The notes under the pieces: generated by a model
Seen by the model: the letters and a program-made list of their open reading frames with translations, nothing else
Databases searched by the model: none
What the model was told of the DNA's origin: nothing
Part shown: positions 44,117 to 57,488 of the stretch, in pieces
Position numbering within the stretch: the first letter of the stretch is position 1
Layout of the letters: each line of letters begins with the position of its first letter
Assembly (NCBI GenBank): GCA_903813345.2
Contig: CAIIXF020000012.1
Span: 21,836,184-21,900,183, forward strand
Source: Owenia fusiformis
Lineage: Eukaryota > Annelida > Polychaeta > Sabellida > Oweniidae
Length of the DNA: 64,000 nt
Direction of reading: 5' to 3'
Translations under genes and position numbers: made by a program

Positions 44117-47100
44117 TAGTAAACAAAGGAATATTTTGGTCAACTCAATACATCTGATAAACACTACATGAAGTGTTTTCTATGCAATGATTATATACAG
44201 GCTGCTAATTCATTGTTACTGCGAATTCCAAAAGCTTCCAAATTGTGTGGAATAGAGCATGCAATGTTTTTCAGTTTCAAGCAGGTTTTAGTACATTCTG
44301 ACCAATTGTATTTTCAGACTTATTCCTTTCATGATTATGTGATACTGACCTACTTATCTGCTTAACATGTCTTTAAGTGTCCAATTCCCTGACTCAATGA
44401 TCTTGATTTCAGGACAACATTCTCATTGAATGAAGACGTAAGTTTAAATAAAGATGGCAGTGTTGTCACACCAAAATGAATTCATATAGACATGCAGTCT
44501 CCTGCACATCCCATGAAAATAATATCTACTTCATTAAACTACTCAACTGGAAATCATCGATACATACAAATGTATATTCCGGAGGATTAATCTAAAGAGC
44601 AATAAACATCGTCTATAATGGTGACTAAGAATACCAAAGAGGCTTTCCAAATGAAAGACTCAAGTAAAAAATAAACCATGATTTAAACGTTTGGGCAAAT
44701 TGGTTTAATCTGTCGGCAGAGAGAGGGGGTAGTGTCACAATTGACCAATTATTTCAAAAAGTAGTTGTTTGGCCCCTATTAAGTTTAGTGTCAAAATGCA
44801 GCTTAGACATAGCTTTAGAACCTCAGATAAAATCCATAACTCGACATAAATCCATAACCTCAGACATGAATCCATAATTCGAGATAAAAAGTCAGGCGTT
44901 TGCCCTTTTGCCCATTGACTAGTATGGTGACGTGAATGAGGGCTGTTTTGCCACCAGAGTTCAGAGATGACATACGCTCATAATGTAAACGTGTATTGAG
45001 ATGACATACATCTCTGATTGGTCAAAAGTCGACAAACAAATGATGTCATCAATGGCTTCGAATAATATTATATTCATTTCTGGCGTGTCAGTAACCAATA
45101 TCATAGCTTCTCATTTCACATCAAGATAAAGATGTAAGGAATATGCATATATCAATTAAACATCACATCGAAATGTAATATTTGAAAAGTAGCCGATGAA
45201 AATTCGGACGAACGAAGGTGCTAAGCAAAAGCTGCAATTATGTATGTCATCTTTAAAACTCCGGGACTTTCCCTCCTCTTTGCAATAGTGGAAGCGACAC
45301 TAGAACGGGTAGCATAAAACATTTAGACAGTACATGTATTGTATGTTTTTAACTGCTGCACTAGTTTGACTATGTGCCAATGATCTCAAAGTGATTGTAA
45401 TAAACTAATAAAAAATAATAGCGTGTCGTGAGACAAGTATTCACATATAAAATAAATAAATAAATATTCCAATATTTTTTTAGAGAAGGGAATAAGTGTA
45501 ATTGGATATAAAATGGCCAAGTTGTCATAAGTGCCAACTTGTTTATGCAGATGTTTCCTCTGATTTATGTCGACAAATCAGCCACTATCGACCGTTTTTG
45601 ACATTGCAGATGGGCAGACTGGGGGAGCAAGGTCGTGTAAATTAAAGGATGGAAAAGGGCGCACTGACCTTTGGAAATGATGTAGTGTATTGTGTAAACC
45701 ATTTCTAACATGTCATTGTATTTCATGTCCATGGATCATCATGGATGGCATTTTAAAAGCAAGAAAATACATGTACGGTAGTCCATTTATTGTTATTATA
45801 CCAGCATCACAAGTGATTTGATTTTGGTAAGTCCATGAATGAAGAAAGTCAGTATGTATGGGTCAACTCTAACACTTGATTTGATAAGGTGCAATTTCTA
45901 GGAAAATGTTTGACCTTTTGTCCTCACTCCACGGTCAAAATCAGAATGACAATTTTAGACATTTTCTATAGATGGCGTATGCAACATTTGAGACATTTTG
46001 ATTTTTCGTGGGGTGTTTTGATTCAATCTTTGTTCACTGACAGATGACATACTTGGAAATGATGGCGTGATGGTAAAACATATACATGGCCACAAATCTT
46101 ACATTAATTTTCTCTAAAAGCCACATCATTTGTAAGAGAAAACGCATGATATACATGTATTATTTGGTTGTTATCCATCCCTAAGGTTTTTTTAAATTAC
46201 TTTTATATGAATAGATGGTGTGTTAGGTTGACGTATAGACTAACTGTGGCAAGAGAAGGAATGCCCCAGAGCTTTAGAGATGACAGACATAATAACGTCT
46301 CTTACTGGCCATATTCGTTTGTTAGAATTTTCACAAGCAGGTTTACGAAATAATTGTTCAATTCATTGTCATGTTTTAATCAATGTTAGCACATTAAATT
46401 CTTGTAAAACATCTTCATGTAACATAAAATGCCAATATATTAATTAACATGCCAGATATTAACATGATATTATTTGAAGATGTTTAGAAAATTTTGAAAC
46501 CACCATTTGTCTGTTGATTTGGCCAATCAGCGACGACGTCGTCTCAAAACTGATTTTATAACTACTTGGAAATCGAAGATGCCATGGAAAACAATTTACA
46601 ATTTTTCAAAGAATAAATTATATATTGTTATATTATCCAAGGTTTTTGGATTGTGTTTGGTGGATGGTGCTTGGCAGTTGGTGGTCACTGGATGGCATTT
46701 CACGATCAGCGGATGAAAACTTGAATGACAGGTGGAGTTTAGGGCATAAATTATTCTCACACATTGGTAATTGTTTGGTCAATCTATAAGTGTGCTATTG
46801 AATAGTTTCCAACAAACTTCAAATTCAGACTCTGAAATAAGGAAATTTGCTAAATCAGCATTTTCTAGCCTGAGCCGTCATCCGTAAGATTAAATTACAA
46901 TGTAACATGAGGATTTCATGATACTGATACTAATGAACAAAATATAATTGATATTACCTGCGCTTTAAATTTGCCATTGAGTTCTTCTCACCCAAAATAT
47001 TTCTAGAACTTCTTATAGGGGGTTAAAAATGTTTTAAAGGTTTCACAGATCTGCCAAAAAGAGGATCTGTTCCATCTAAAATCTTAGGGACATTTTTTGT

Positions 47101-47354
47101 AATGAATTTTCCATGTTATATTTGTCCCTATGTATCAATTTATAATATTTGAACCAAATCCGTCCACTGGTGTTTGGGTTGTTCTATCGCCCTCGGTCAA
47201 TAGGATCATTTCCATGGCCGATATCATATTTCCCTCGGAATAAATTCATATTCTATCCCTCCCATTACATCCAGTGCATTAAAAGCTGTTTTGAGCAATA
47301 TTGCCAAACTTTGTTTTTTAACCAGTTTTAATATTCTATCAAGGATGCTACATC
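44117..47354. other. Intergenic, nothing recognised
   Basis: AT-rich. There is a short run of AATCCATAA-type repeats at 44820-44890. No gene or RNA is supported. Confidence 0.4.
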
Positions 47355-47577
47355 TACAGGGTGCCAAATAAATATGTTCCCCTGGATTTCAAGAGTATGT
47401 ACGTTTGTACATAAACGTGCCCAACATTGAACTAGTGATCTGAAACTTCTTGCTCCATGAAGCCATGTTTTAAGTTGCTAAAGAACTATTCAGACATCAT
47501 ACAGACAAAAAAGTTATACAACATTTTGTCCGATGTCAAAGTTGTGTGGGAAGAACATATTTATTGGACACTCTGTA
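47355..47577. mobile_element. MITE with mariner-like ends
   Basis: Begins TACAGGGTGCCAAATAAATA and ends TATTTATTGGACACTCTGTA, a near inverted repeat with TA edges. 223 bp, non-coding. Its size and ends resemble the MITE at 1656-1879, but the internal sequence differs. Confidence 0.65.
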
Positions 47578-48354
47578 CATTGTACAACCTTGGTTCTTGT
47601 TGGTATAGGCCAGTGTCCATAATTGATAAAAATTGATAACGGAATGAATTTTTGGCATTCTTTAAGTTTTAAGGCTGCTGGTGTTTTGTTGCAGAACATA
47701 TTTTTAAAAATACTTGAATTCCAAGTAAGCGTTGGTATAACTGATTACTCATTTTGTTCTAACATCGGTTCAATTTTGCTTATTTTTGAAGAAAATATAA
47801 CAATTTCTAGAGTACACAATAATATAATTGATCATTCATGTCATTTTCAAATACCATCGGATTGTGGGTTTGGCATGTGATTTATTTCTCATTTAATTGA
47901 TTTTAAATAAACACGCTAGATTTAAAATTACTCATTTTATTCATCTATGATTTAAGGAATACATCTACAGTATACAGTGTCCATTTTGATTCAATAATCA
48001 ATGTAGATTTTGCACATATTCATAAAATTTTGCATTTGTACATTCACATCGAAACATTAAGGTAGAACAGCACAGAAGAAGACTATAGCATTAAATAAAA
48101 TTTTAAACATAGTAATACACATATGGTTCTACATTTTAATTCCGAAACAAGCATGAATATGATGTAACAAGTCCTATGTATCAAGTCACATGGATAAGTT
48201 ATGCTGTCTGCTACAGAGGTCAATGTGTAAGATATATTGACCGGATATATTGATTGGATGTAGCAAGTCGAATATTGATACAAATCAAAGTCTATAGACT
48301 AGTCAGTCTGCATGCACACGATCATCTTTTTGTCATCTGAACCAGTTCATGGCA
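47578..48354. other. Left flank of the tandem array, nothing recognised
   Basis: AT-rich sequence without a supported gene, immediately before the first array-like sequence. Confidence 0.35.
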
Positions 48355-49201
48355 AGATAGTATAAATTATAGATGCTGCAGACATGTAGCACAAATGTTC
48401 TCAAGTCCAAGGTAAGAGGAGTGAGCCTGAAAATAAAAAGGAAAACAATCAGGATTGATTAAAATTTTGAATGCTCCATCTATTATGAGTACCAATATCA
48501 ACACCTGTTTTTGATCTAATGAGATATTCATGTATATTCTTCAAGAATAAATTGAAATGTGGTGTTTCGTTTTTCAAAGCAGTTGCCATCTTGACTTTGC
48601 CCAATGTGAAGTAGGAATGGATCGGGCAACAGACCAAATGTGAAAATAATGAAACATGGCTTCATGGTACATTTGTACATTAAGTGAAATCAAGGCAGTC
48701 ATCATTTAGTGTATTTCATAGAAAAAATATTTGCGAAACATAAATGTGCCAGCAATGGGATTAGAATCCCAACAATAGAAAAATGTGTCGTTGTGGAATA
48801 ACCGTACTGAACCAGAGAGCAAAAGCATCAAATGATAGAACTGATTATGTGTTACAGTACCTTTAACAAGATGGTATGCAGATATAAATGCTGCAGATAG
48901 GTAGCACAAATTGTAGATTCTCTGTGGTTTTGCCTCTGTGGTTTTTTTTGTTCTCTCCAAGGCAAGAAGACTGCACCTGAAAGTACATTTAAGGAAAAGA
49001 TCAGCGATGGTTCAATTAAAAAGAAAGAAAACCCCGAAACTAAGCCCACAATTTTAACATGAAAACCCAAAAGGAAAAGACCCTCCAATCTACAACTGTA
49101 GCTAAAATGAACACAAAACTTCAGATCTTAAAAATTTAGATCTGGAGTAGTACTTGAAGTCAACTTTTAAATTGAATCATTACTGAGTAAGTATTGGTCA
49201 A

Positions 49202-49290
49202 GGAAATACAATACAATACAAAACAATACAATACAAAACAATACAAAATTATACAATACAATACAATACAAAACTATACAATACAATACT
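49202..49290. repeat. (AATAC)n microsatellite in the first unit
   Basis: Pentanucleotide run of CAATA/AATAC with CAAAA variants. Equivalent runs lie near 51604-51682, 54886-54955, 58156-58226 and 61258-61327. Confidence 0.9.
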
Positions 49291-49299
49291 AAGCACTAG

Positions 49300-49570
49300 A
49301 TCCATGATCTTGGTCATCTGGTTCTTTGGTTGTCTGGTTCGTTGGTTGTTTGGTTCGTTGGATGGAGTGTTGGTTAGTTGGTTCATTAATTAGTTAGTTG
49401 GTTGGTTAGTTTTAACCTATTGGGTGGTCTGATGGTTGTCTGGTTGGTTAGTTGGTTGGTTAGTGAGTAAGTTGGTTAATAGATTAAGCCTGTTGGGTCA
49501 TTGGTTGGACAGTTGGATGTCCGGTTGGTTGGTCGGTTGGATGTCCGGTTGGTTGGTTGTCTGGTTGTTT
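49300..49570. repeat. TTGG/TAGT-rich simple-sequence tract in the first unit
   Basis: Degenerate GGTTGGTTAGTTGG and TCTGGTTCGTTG runs. Equivalents lie at about 51710-52005, 54980-55265, 58250-58535 and 61355-61650. Translations give repetitive Leu/Gly/Trp/Val strings that are not genes. Confidence 0.9.
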
Positions 49571-50547
49571 GACACCCCCAAGAAAAAAAAACTGGAGTGA
49601 TGACTTCCCAAAAACTTGAATTAAACAACCACATCTACAATCAAAAGATCCCCATTGCTCCATCAAATCCAACTCAATAAAAAGGTGACTTGAGCCCCCC
49701 CCCCCCCATGAAATTAAACTGAAACGGTACTGGAAGTAGCCCCCCCCCCAACACACACACTATGGAGTGAATACCTTCCCAAAAACTTGAATTAAGCAGC
49801 CCAAGCCCAAATCTAAAAGACCACCCCTCAAACAAACTAAAAGGTGAAGTGACTTGAGGCCTCCCCCACTAAAAGTAGAACTGGAATAGTACTGGGAGTA
49901 GCCCCCTGCTAATGGGATGCAACTGATTGCAAGAAATAAAACTGGTCAAAATGCGACATCTACTGTAAGTCCTGGAAACTTGACCTAGTCCCCTCGTGGA
50001 AAAAATGTGATTCCAACAGGACCGTCTTTTCGCAGGGACTTCACCATCTGTGCTACAAATAGATAAAACATGTTGTAGTAGTTGTTATTTTACATAAAAC
50101 TTTACATGAAAACTTTAAATAAAACTTTACACTATACTTTACACTACACTACTAAAAATTTACAGAATATTACAAAAGATAAAATTTATTTCTCCCAATT
50201 TGATATAAACCAGTAGACTTCCATATTTTTGATTTTGAAACATGAACTCTATCCCCCCGGAAACCCAACCACCCCCCTCCCACTTTACCTTAGAGTCCAA
50301 GTTTCTCCAGCAAAAATATGGGTCGGCCAACAAAAGTCCACAAGTAAATATCAAACTGGGAGGCGCCCCCATCCCTATGCAAAACCAGGAAGGAATACTT
50401 AACTTAGGTAGCAGGAACGCAGGAACGCAGCTGTTGTCTCGGTTGTGTCGTTGGTCATCGGGCTCCTCATCTCCAAGCTGAAAGGGAACCTGAAAACAGA
50501 GGAACTAACCTATTGTAATAATTGAATAGAAAAAAAAATGTACTTAC

Positions 50548-50690
50548 TTTGGTGCTTTGGTGACAGGAACACGAACACCTCTCGCCCATGATACTGTTTA
50601 CGTGGACCGGACCTGATGGCTCAAAGTTGTCGAAAGACTGATCCAGCTATCGCCCTAACTTGGTGTGTTTGCTGCATCTCTCTCATAGTT
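50548..50690 (-). other. Exon-like block repeated in each tandem unit
   Basis: On the minus strand an acceptor (TTGTATCTTTCAG) and a donor (GTAAGTACA) enclose about 143 bp starting GTACAACTATGAGAG. A second block follows after TCTGTTTTCAG (50491 downward) and ends in an open stretch LGDEEPDDQRHNRDN then a stop near 50408. The first block has stops in all frames, so any transcript would be non-coding there. The blocks recur at about 53.8, 57.1, 60.2 and 63.5 kb. Confidence 0.4.
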
Positions 50691-50933
50691 GTACCTGAAA
50701 GATACAAGATAAGAAAATGAAAAATACAAGGATGCAACTTGGTCGAGTCACTTCCAATACAAGCGGAGGAGGGAATGCAAAGACATTCCTTTCATTGACT
50801 CTAGTAAATCTGTCATAGCCTTATACCCCTCCTGGCTCAAGATTTATATCATCAAGTCAACTTACTGCTTAGGCAGATGTAACTCTGTAGGAAGAATGGA
50901 ATAGTTGAGCATATGTATATTCTTTAAGAACAC

Positions 50934-53900
50934 AGACCACATGTGAAAATAATGAAACATGGCTTCATGGTACATCTGTACATTAAGTGAAATCAAGGCA
51001 GTCCTCTTTTAGTGTATTTCTAAGAAAAAATGTTTGCCAAACATACATGTGCCAACAATGGGATTAGAATCCCAACAATTGAAAAATGTGTCGTTGTGAA
51101 ATAACTGTACTGAACCAGAGAGCAAAATCATCAAATGATAGAACTGATTATGTGTTACAGTACCTTTAACAAGATGGTATGTAGATATAAATGCTGCAGA
51201 TAGGTAGCACAAATTGCACATTCTCTGTGGTTTTCCTTTTGTGTTTCTTTTTGTTCTCTCCAAGGCAAGAGGTATGTAGATCACAAATGCTGCAGGTAGG
51301 TAGCACAAATTGTAGATTCTCTGTGGTTTTCCCTTTGTGGTTCTTTCTGTTCTCTCCAAGGCAAGAGGACTCCACCTGAAAGTACATTTAAGGAAAAGAT
51401 CAGCGATGGTTCAATTAAAAAGAAAGAAACCCCGAAACTAAGCCCACGATTTTAACATGAAAACCCAAAAGAAAAGACCCTTCAATCTACAACTGTAGCT
51501 AAAATGAACACAAGACTTCAGACCTTCAAAATTTAGATCTGGAGTAGTACTTGAAGTCAACTTTAAAATTGAATCATTACTGAGTAAGTACTGGTCAACG
51601 AAATACAATACAATACAAAACAAAACAATACAAAACTATACAATACAATACAATACAATACAATACAATACAATACAATACTAAGCACTAGATCCATGAT
51701 CTTGGTCATCTGGTTCGTTGCTTGTCTGGTTCGTTGCTTGTCTGGTTCGTTGCTTGTCTGGTTCGTTGGTTGTTTGGTTCGTTGGATGGAGTGTTGATTA
51801 GTTTGTTGATTAATTAGTTAGTTGGTTGGTTAGTTTTAACCTATTGGGTGGTCTGGTGGTTGTCTGGTTGGTTAGTTGGTTGGTTAGTTGGTTGGTTAGT
51901 AAGTAAGTTAGTTAATAGATTAAGCCTATTGGGTCATTGGTTGGTCGGTTGGATGTTCGGTAAGTTGGTTGGTTGGTTGTCTGGTTGGTTGTCTGGTTGT
52001 TTGACTTCCCCCCAAGAAAAACTAGAATAGTACTGGGAGCAGCCCCCTGCTAATGGGATGCAACTGATTGCAAAAGATAAAAACTGGTCAAAAGCGACAT
52101 CTACAGTAAGTCCTTGAAACTCAACCTAGTCTCCTAATGGAGACAAATGTGATTTCAACAGGACTGTCTTTCTGCAGAAAAACTGAAAAACTACTGGGAG
52201 TTCCCCCCCCTGCTAATGGGATGCAACTGATTGCAAGAGATAATACTGGTCAAAATGCGACATCTACTGTAAGTCCTTGAAACTCAACCTAGTCCCCTAA
52301 TGGAGACAAATGTGATTTCAACAGGACTGTCTTTCCGCAGGAAAACTGGAAGAGTACTGGGAGTCCCCCCCTGCTAATGGGATGCAATTGATTGCAAGAG
52401 ATAAAAACTGGTCAGAGCGACATGTACGGTAGGTCCTTGAAACTCAACCTAGTCCCCTAATGGAGACAAATGTGATTTCAACAGGACCGTCCTTCCGCAC
52501 GAAAACTGGAATAGTACTGGGAGTTCCCCCCCCCCCCTGCTAATGGGATGCAACTGATTGCAAGATATGAAAACTGGTCAAAAGCGACATCTACGGTAAG
52601 TCCTTGAAACTCAACCTAGTCCCCTAATGGAGACAAATGTGATTTCAACAGGACTATCTTTCCGCAGGAAAACTGGAAGAGTACTGGGAGTCCCCCCCCC
52701 TGCTAATGGGATGCAATTGATTGCAAGAGATAAAAACTGGTCAGAGCGACATGTACGGTAGGTCCTTGAAACTCAACCTAGTCCCCTAATGGAGACAAAT
52801 GTGATTTCAACAGGACCGTCCTTCCGCACGAAAACTGGAATAGTACTGGGAGCTCCCCCCCCCTGCTAATGGGATGCAACTGATTGCAAGAGATGAAAAC
52901 TGGTCAAAAGCGACATCTACGGTAAGTCCTTGAAACTCAACCTAGTCCCCTAATGGAGACAAATGTGATTTCAACAGGACTGTCTTTCCGCAGGAAAACT
53001 GGAAGAGTACTGGGAGTCCCCCCCCCCCTGCTAATGGGATGCAATTGATTGCAAGAGATAAAAACTGGTCAGAGCGACATGTACGGTAGGTCCTTGAAAC
53101 TCAACCTAGTCCCCTAATGGAGACAAATGTGATTTCAACAGGACTGTCATTCCGCAGGAAAACTGGAATAGTACTGGGAGTCCCCCCCCCCTTCTAATGG
53201 GATGCAACTGATTGCAAGAGATAAAACTGGTCAAAATGCGACATCTACTGTAAGTCCTGGAAACTTGACCTAGTCCCCTCGTGGAAAAAATGTGATTCCA
53301 ACAGGACCGTCTTTTCGCAGGGACTTCACCATCTGTGCTACAAATAGATAAAACATGTTGTAGTAGTTGTTATTTTACATAAAACTTTACATAAAAACTT
53401 TAAATAAAACTTTACACTATACTTTACACTACACTACTAAAAATTTACAGAATATTACAAAAGATAAAATTTATTTCTCCCAATTTGATATAAACCAGTA
53501 GACTTCCATATTTTTGATTTTGAAACATGAACTCTATCCCCCCGGAAACCCAACCACCCCCCTCCCATTTTACCTTAGAGTCCAAGTTTCTCCACCAAAA
53601 ATATGGGTCGGCCAACAAAAGTCCACAAGTAAATATCAAACTGGGAGGTGCCCCCCATCCCTATGCAAAACCAGGAAGGAATACTTAACTTAGGTAGCAG
53701 GAACGCAGCTGTTGTCTCGGTTGTGTCGTTGGTCATCGGGCTCCTCATCTCCAAGCTGAAAGGGAACCTGAAAACAGAGGAACTAACCTGTTGTAATAAT
53801 TGAATAGAAAAAAAATGTACTTACTTTGGTGCTTTGGTGACAGGAACACGAACACCTCTCGCCCATGATACTGTTTACGTGGACCGGACCTGATGGCTCA

Positions 53901-54210
53901 AAGTTGTCGAAAGACTGATCCAGCTATCGCCCTAACTTGGTGTGTTTGCTGCATCTCTCTCATAGTTGTACCTGAAAGATACAAGATAAGAAAATGAAAA
54001 ATACAAGGATGCAACTTGGTCGAGTCACTTCCAATACAAGCGGAGGAGGGAATGCAAAGACATTCCTTTCATTGACTCTAGTAAATCTGTCATAGCCTTA
54101 TACCCCTCCTGGCTCAAGATTTATATCATCAAGTCAACTAACTGCTTGGGCAGATGTAACTCTGTAGGAAGAATGGAATAGTTGAGCATATGTATATTCT
54201 TTAAGAACAC
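50934..54210. repeat. 3.28-kb tandem unit A
   Basis: Measured from the AGACCACATGTGAAAATAAT anchor. Block order is CCAAGGCAAGAGG duplicate (minus-strand exon-like, 51195-51374), (AATAC)n, TTGG-rich tract, eight subrepeats, a TTTACAC-rich block, then a block with two minus-strand exon-like segments. It is 3277 bp. Confidence 0.93.
52020..53250. repeat. Nested ~164-bp subrepeats, unit A (eight copies)
   Basis: TGCTAATGGGATGCAA-type blocks recur at 52048, 52211, 52372, 52538, 52701, 52864, 53029 and about 53192. Each unit has a poly-C run of variable length and, on the plus strand, a GTAAGT or GTAGGT and a TCTTTCCGCAG about 70 bp apart. Confidence 0.92.
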
Positions 54211-57200
54211 AGACCACATGTGAAAATAATGAAACATGGCTTCATGGTACATCTGTACATTAAGTGAAATCAAGGCAGTCCTCTTTTAGTGTATTTCTAA
54301 GAAAAAATGTTTGCCAAACATACATGTGCCAACAATGGGATTAGAATCCCAACAATTGAAAAATGTGTCGTTGTGGAATAACTGTACTGAACCAGAGAGC
54401 AAAATCATCAAATGATAGAACTGATTATGTGTTACAGTACCTTTAACAAGATGGTATGTAGATATAAATGCTGCAGATAGGTAGCACAAATTGCACATTC
54501 TCTGTGGTTTTCCTTTTGTGTTTCTTTTTGTTCTCTCCAAGGCAAGAGGTATGTAGATCACAAATGCTGCAGGTACCTGTAGGTAGCACAAATTGTAGAT
54601 TCTCTGTGGTTTTCCCTTTGTGGTTCTTTCTGTTCTCTCCAAGGCAAGAGGACTGCACCTGAAAGTACATTTAAGGAAAAGGTCAGCGATGGTTCAATTA
54701 AAAAGAAAGAAACCCCGAAACTAAGCCCACAATTTTAACATGAAAACCCAAAAGAAAAGACCCTTCAATCTACAACTGTAGCTAAAATGAACACAAGACT
54801 TCAGACCTTCAAAATTTAGATCTGGAGTAGTACTTGAAGTCAACTTTAAAATTGAATCATTACTGAGTAAGAACTGGTCAACGAAATACAATACAATACA
54901 AAACAAAACAATACAAAACTATACAATACAATACAATACAATACAATACAATACTAAGCACTAGATCCATGATCTTGGTCATCTGGTTCGTTGCTTGTCT
55001 GGTTCATTGCTTGTCTGGTTCGTTGCTTGTCTGGTTCGTTGGTTGTTTGGTTCGTTGGATGGAGTGTTGATTAGTTTGTTGATTAATTAGTTAGTTGGTT
55101 GGTTAGTTTAAACCTTTTGGGTGGTCTGGTGGTTGTCTGGTTGGTTAGTTGGTTGGTTAGTTGGTTGGTTAGTAAGTAAGTTAGTTAATAGATTAAGCCT
55201 ATTGGGTCATTGGTTGGTCGGTTGGATGTTCGGTAAGTTGGTTGGTTGGTTGTCTGGTTGTTTGACTTCCCCCCAAGAAAAACTAGAATAGTACTGGGAG
55301 CAGCCCCCTGCTTAAGGGATGCAACTGATTGCAAGAGATAAAAACTGGTCAAAAGCGACATCTACAGTAAGTCCTTGAAACTCAACCTAGTCTCCTAATG
55401 GAGACAAATGTGATTTCAACAGGACTGTCTTTCTGCAGGAAAACTGAAAAACTACTGGGAGTTCCCCCCCCCCCTGCTAATGGGATGCAACTGATTGCAA
55501 GAGATAATACTGGTCAAAATGCGACATCTACTGTAAGTCCTTGAAACTCAACCTAGTCCCCTAATGGAGACAAATGTGATTTCAACAGGACTGTCTTTCC
55601 GCAGGAAAACTGGAAGAGTACTGGGAGTCCCCCCCCCCTGCTAATGGGATGCAATTGATTGAAAGAGATAAAAACTGGTCAGAGCGACATGTACGGTAGG
55701 TCCTTGAAACTCAACCTAGTCCCCTAATGGAGACAAATGTGATTTCAACAGGACCGTCCTTCCGCACGAAAACTGGAATAGTACTGGGAGTTCCCCCCCC
55801 CCTGCTAATGGGATGCAACTGATTGCAAGAGATGAAAACTGGTCAAAAGCGACATCTACGGTAAGTCCTTGAAACTCAACCTAGTCCCCTAATGGAGACA
55901 AATGTGATTTCAACAGGACTGTCTTTCCGCAGGAAAACTGGAAGAGTACTGGGAGTCCCCCCCCCCTGCTAATGGGATGCAATTGATTGCAAGAGATAAA
56001 AACTGGTCAGAGCGACATGTACGGTAGGTCCTTGAAACTCAACCTAGTCCCCTAATGGAGACAAATGTGATTTCAACAGGACCGTCCTTCCGCACGAAAA
56101 CTGGAATAGTACTGGGAGTTCCCCCCCCCCTGCTAATGGGATGCAACTGATTGCAAGAGATGAAAACTGGTCAAAAGCGACATCTACTGCAAGTCCTTGA
56201 AACTCAACCTAGTCCCCTAATGGAGGCAAATGTGATTTCAACAGGACTGTCTTTCCGCAGGAAAACTGGAAGAGTACTGGGAGTCCCCCCCCCCCCTGCT
56301 AATGGGATGCAATTGATTGCAAGAGATAAAAACTGGTCAGAGCGACATGTACGGTAGGTCCTTGAAACTCAACCTAGTCCCCTAATGGAGACAAATGTGA
56401 TTTCAACAGGACTGTCATTCCGCAGGAAAACTGGAATAGTACTGGGAGTTCCCCCCCCCCCCTTCTAATGGGATGCAACTGATTGCAAGAGATAAAACTG
56501 GTCAAAATGCGACATCTACTGTAAGTCCTGGAAACTTGACCTAGTCCCCTCGTGGAAAAAATGTGATTCCAACAGGACCGTCTTTTCGCAGGGACTTCAC
56601 CATCTGTGCTACAAATAGATAAAACATGTTGTAGTAGTTGTTATTTTACATAAAACTTTACATGAAAACTTTAAATAAAACTTTACACTATACTTTACAC
56701 TACACTACTAAAAATTTACAGAATATTACAAAAGATAAAATTTATTTCTCCCAATTTGATATAAACCAGTAGACTTCCATATTTTTGATTTTGAAACATG
56801 AACTCTATCCCCCCGGAAACCCAACCACCCCCCTCCCACTTTACCTTAGAGTCCAAGTTTCTCCAGCAAAAATATGGGTCGGCCAACAAAAGTCCACAAG
56901 TAAATATCAAACTGGGAGGCGCCCCCATCCCTATGCAAAACCAGGAAGGAATACTTAACTTAGGTAGCAGGAACGCAGGAACGCAGCTGTTGTCTCGGTT
57001 GTGTCGTTGGTCATCGGGCTCCTCATCTCCAAGCTGAAAGGGAACCTGAAAACAGAGGAACTAACCTGTTGTAATAATTGAATAGAAAAAAAATGTACTT
57101 ACTTTGGTGCTTTGGTGACAGGAACACGAACACCTCTCGCCCATGATACTGTTTACGTGGACCGGACCTGATGGCTCAAAGTTGTCGAAAGACTGATCCA

Positions 57201-57488
57201 GCTATCGCCCTAACTTGGTGTGTTTGCTGCATCTCTCTCATAGTTGTACCTGAAAGATACAAGATAAGAAAATGAAAAATACAAGGATGCAACTTGGTCG
57301 AGTCACTTCCAATACAAGCGGAGGAGGGAATGCAAAGACATTCCTTTCATTGACTCTAGTAAATCTGTCATAGCCTTATACCCCTCCTGGCTCAAGATGT
57401 ATATCATCAAGTCAACTTACTGCTTAGGCAGATGTAACTCTGTAGGAAGAATGGAATAGTTGAGCATATGTATATTCTTTAAGAACAC
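54211..57488. repeat. 3.28-kb tandem unit B
   Basis: Same order as unit A, 3278 bp, eight subrepeats, and a 6-bp insertion (TACCTG) near 54574 in the exon-like block. Confidence 0.93.
55290..56510. repeat. Nested ~164-bp subrepeats, unit B (eight copies)
   Basis: Same subrepeat family as at 52.0-53.2 kb, with alternating variants (AGCGACATCTACGG and AGCGACATGTACGG) in the same order. Confidence 0.92.

Larger units (their letters stand above)
48355..50933. repeat. Diverged first unit of the 3.3-kb tandem array
   Basis: Contains the same blocks as the later units but is shorter (about 2.3 kb anchor to anchor). It has one copy of the ~164-bp subrepeat (near 49907) instead of 7-8, one copy instead of two of the CCAAGGCAAGAGG block, and a private segment at 49570-49860. 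It looks like the array edge. Confidence 0.8.

Noticed and set aside
51060-51080. TGGGATTAGAATCCCA palindrome resembling a tRNA T-arm
   Set aside because: No acceptor stem, anticodon arm or A/B box arrangement can be fitted around it.
51848-52030. Reading frame of Leu/Gly/Trp/Val repeats (also at 61493-61675)
   Set aside because: It is a direct translation of the TTGG-type simple repeat, with no flanking gene structure.
54286-54642. 118-codon minus-strand frame repeated in the array
   Set aside because: The frame is broken by a 2-bp change in unit C and altered by a 6-bp insertion in unit B. There is no recognisable domain and no sign of coding constraint.
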